From Spirosoma sp. KCTC 42546 (lineage in GTDB: Bacteria > Bacteroidota > Bacteroidia > Cytophagales > Spirosomataceae): a stretch of DNA of 64,000 bases. Shown here in pieces: positions 61,859 to 64,000 of the stretch. A model generated the notes under the pieces. That model saw nothing but the letters and a program-made list of their open reading frames with translations. It searched no databases and was not told where the DNA came from. The translations under genes and the position numbers were made by a program. How positions within the stretch are numbered: the first letter of the stretch is position 1; every line of letters begins with the position of its first letter. The stretch is taken from NCBI RefSeq assembly GCF_006965485.1, contig NZ_CP041360.1, positions 8,532,501 to 8,596,500 of the forward strand. The letters run 5' to 3'.

Positions 61859-64000
61859 TCAGGCGTTTGGTGTGTCTAATTGATCAACCGGTTTGTAATC
61901 ACTGGGCAATACCCCAAATTGCTCTTTGAAGCTTTTTGAGAAATAAGACAAACTTTCGAAACCAACCCTAAAGGCTACTTCGGAAACCGTAGCTGAGCGG
62001 GATGCCAACAAATTAGCCGCTCGCTGCAAACGAACATGCCGGACAAACTCCGTTGCCGATTGATTAGTCAACGATTTCAGTTTCCGATGAAGCTGCATTC
62101 GGCTGAGGTTTAACTCATCGGCGAGTTGTTCCGTCGAAAACGAGCTTTCAGGTAAATGATTCTCAATAATTCGAATTGTATTTTGCAGAAAGACTTCCTC
62201 TGCCGATGAGACCTGAACATGAGTTGGCTTCAGGTATAATTCCCGGCTGAATCGTTCGCGAAGTTTTCTTCGTTGGGCCAGCAGGTTTTCAACACGAACA
62301 GACAGTTCGAGTGGGTTGAAAGGTTTAGCTACATACTCATCGGCCCCACCATTAAACCCTTCAATCCGGTTTTCAGTAGCTGCTTTAGCTGTGAGCATAA
62401 TAACTGGAATATGATCGGTTGTTGATTGTGCTTTTAGAGTTTGGCAGAACACCATTCCATTCATTACGGGCATCATCCAGTCGCAGATGATAATGTCTGG
62501 AATAGCTTCGGTAGCCTTCGTTAAGCCATCCTGCCCCTCTCTCGCTTCGATTATCCGGTAGCTGGGAGCCATCAGTTGACGGATATAGTACCGTACATCG
62601 TCATTATCGTCGATAATCAATAGTAATGGTAATTCTGTCTGATTATCATTGGATGTTTCTGCTATGTCGTCTGGCAGTTGATCCGGCACTATTGATTCCG
62701 CATTTTTGTGATTGCTAGTGCCAGACGTTTCCTGAAAAACAGCTGTAGTGCTACTTATTGTATTGATTGAAGCCCCCCATGCTTCGGCACCAACGGGAAG
62801 GATAACGGTAAACGTAGTCCCCTGTCCCTCCTGGCTGTCAACCGAAACTGAACCGTTTAGTACACTTACCAGCTCACGTACCAACGCCAGTCCAATTCCA
62901 GTTCCTTCTGCATTGGTTGATGAACTACCCACCATCGCATCGGCGGACCGCTGATAAAACCGTTCAAAAATTCGGGCCTGCTGATCTGCCGGAATTCCTA
63001 TTCCTGTGTCCTGAACCTGAATCATGGCTTGTTTATCGGCCGACCCAGTTAATCGAACAAGCACTATCCCACCATTGGGCGTAAATTTCAGGGCATTCGC
63101 TACCAGGTTCGTAACTATTTTCTCGACCTTGTCGCGATCGAAATAAGCATACGAGAATAGGTCAGTTTCGGGTAAAAAGGATAGTTGAATAGATCGGCTA
63201 TCGGCCAGGGATGAAAAAGAGCCCGTTAGTAATCGAAGCCATTCGGTGAGGTTGCCGGGTTTTATATCGGGCTGGAGTTGCCCCGCATCTAACTTGCTCA
63301 GGTCAAGCAACTGATTAACTAACGATAATAATCGCGATGCATTCCGATGCATAAGCTGATAGGTTTGCTGGGCGGGATTTTTTTGTAATAAATCCGTTAA
63401 AGGTCCCAGAATCAGCGTGAGTGGTGTACGAAATTCATGCGAGATATTTGTGAAGAAATGGGTTTTTAGCTGGGCTAACTCACTCTGTTCGCGCTCGCGG
63501 ATGACTTCCTGTTCAATGGTAATTTTTTGGATTTCTGTTTGCTTGTTCTTATAGCTAAGCCCCAGCGAAAAGCAGAATAATTCAAGTAGAATACCAACGT
63601 TAAGGAAGAATATTGGACTAACTAATCTATTGTTATCGGCAAGTGAGGTAAAGGAGAGTGCCATCGACACCAGCCCGAAAATGAGTAACAGAGCGGACCC
63701 CGTTACAAAGTAATAAACTAGCTGACTCCGCTGGCTCCAGGCGGTTACTATACCGTATACCGATACCACAGCCACGCCAAGCCGCATGATAGAATGTACC
63801 CACTCATGAGTTGATGAATTTGTCCAGCTAGTGAAAAACAGGCAGGTAATTAGCTCTACAAACACATAAGCAAGTAGAACATACTCCATCCAGCGAAATA
63901 GCCAGAAGATGCGAGGGAGTAATCGGCGCAGATCTAAAAAGGCATCGGCGAAACGGTAATAAAAGACGTAGGCCAGCATCGGGAAGCCAATCCTGCCGAA
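61859..64000 (-). CDS. hybrid histidine kinase with AraC output (7TMR type), 5' end outside window
   Basis: The gene is truncated at the window edge; the reading frame stays open past 63979 to position 64000, so more N-terminus is missing. Visible order: membrane helices of a 7TMR-DISM-like region, a HisKA motif H-F-F-T-N-I-S-H-E-F-R-T-P-L, an HATPase domain (D-T-G-I-G-I-P and G-T-G-I-G-L-A-L), a receiver domain (I-I-C-D-W-M-M-P-V-M-N-G) and a C-terminal AraC helix-turn-helix. One-polypeptide two-component systems of this type often control nearby polysaccharide or envelope genes. Confidence 0.9.
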   Translation of the reverse strand, partial: FGRIGFPMLAYVFYYRFADAFLDLRRLLPRIFWLFRWMEYVLLAYVFVELITCLFFTSWTNSSTHEWVHSIMRLGVAVVSVYGIVTAWSQRSQLVYYFVTGSALLLIFGLVSMALSFTSLADNNRLVSPIFFLNVGILLELFCFSLGLSYKNKQTEIQKITIEQEVIREREQSELAQLKTHFFTNISHEFRTPLTLILGPLTDLLQKNPAQQTYQLMHRNASRLLSLVNQLLDLSKLDAGQLQPDIKPGNLTEWLRLLTGSFSSLADSRSIQLSFLPETDLFSYAYFDRDKVEKIVTNLVANALKFTPNGGIVLVRLTGSADKQAMIQVQDTGIGIPADQQARIFERFYQRSADAMVGSSSTNAEGTGIGLALVRELVSVLNGSVSVDSQEGQGTTFTVILPVGAEAWGASINTISSTTAVFQETSGTSNHKNAESIVPDQLPDDIAETSNDNQTELPLLLIIDDNDDVRYYIRQLMAPSYRIIEAREGQDGLTKATEAIPDIIICDWMMPVMNGMVFCQTLKAQSTTDHIPVIMLTAKAATENRIEGFNGGADEYVAKPFNPLELSVRVENLLAQRRKLRERFSRELYLKPTHVQVSSAEEVFLQNTIRIIENHLPESSFSTEQLADELNLSRMQLHRKLKSLTNQSATEFVRHVRLQRAANLLASRSATVSEVAFRVGFESLSYFSKSFKEQFGVLPSDYKPVDQLDTPNA

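Overview
The window is a stretch of bacterial chromosome from a Bacteroidota member, most likely order Cytophagales and close to Spirosoma. The evidence is a GldJ-type gliding lipoprotein gene, promoters with the Bacteroidota TAnnTTTG -7 element, many MK-type lipoprotein or secreted-protein starts, a large DUF4175-type coiled-coil membrane protein, and RND, alpha-2-macroglobulin and 7TMR/AraC hybrid-sensor genes typical of the group. No insertion sequence, CRISPR array, prophage or tRNA gene was seen. Genus-level assignment is inference.

Positions 1-8600 look like the replication-origin neighbourhood. A 350-bp non-coding stretch (about 5337-5684) carries six exact TTATNCACA DnaA boxes plus near matches. 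Further exact boxes lie in the thrC/TPR terminator palindrome and inside the TPR gene. mnmG (gidA), a classic origin neighbour, follows, and two parS-like sites lie at 8604-8619 and 18512-18529. recF is at 22.1 kb. The left edge (1-300) has two tandem promoters and a boxA-like leader pointing out of the window, most simply an rRNA operon whose 16S gene starts just beyond position 1. dnaA is not in the window.

Positions 300-23250 are mainly housekeeping. They include pruA, thrC, a periplasmic TPR protein, mnmG with a downstream methyltransferase, the DUF4175-like protein, comF, gldJ downstream of mfd, a barstar-like protein, a three-gene cluster resembling quinone/catechol detoxification (ring-cleaving dioxygenase, carboxylesterase, muconolactone-isomerase-like), pdhA and recF.

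Positions 23276-38900 are accessory. A DUF4038-type glycosidase gene contains a perfect in-frame 471-bp tandem duplication. A TetR regulator is coupled to a TolC/adaptor/RND permease efflux operon, with a probable operator over the regulator's own promoter and a REPIN-like palindromic element before the permease gene. Then come a CBM9-like protein, a lipoprotein, a metallophosphoesterase, a dienelactone-hydrolase-like enzyme, two Tyr/Gly/Pro-rich exported proteins, a gamma-glutamylcyclotransferase-like protein and a small cationic exported peptide.

Positions 39105-48445 hold typA and then a minus-strand envelope region: an ECF sigma factor followed by an anti-sigma-like/beta-barrel protein, three small lipoproteins and a serpin, and separately an LVIVD-repeat lipoprotein with an outer-membrane beta-barrel protein. 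Positions 48778-64000 hold a Tat-type sugar-phosphate isomerase/epimerase with a PVC-type cytochrome c/HEAT dehydrogenase, a cyclophilin, an uncharacterised two-gene pair, a 2031-residue alpha-2-macroglobulin with an intact thioester motif, an OmpA-family protein, and a hybrid histidine kinase truncated by the window end. All functions are assigned by reading motifs; no database search or computation was run.
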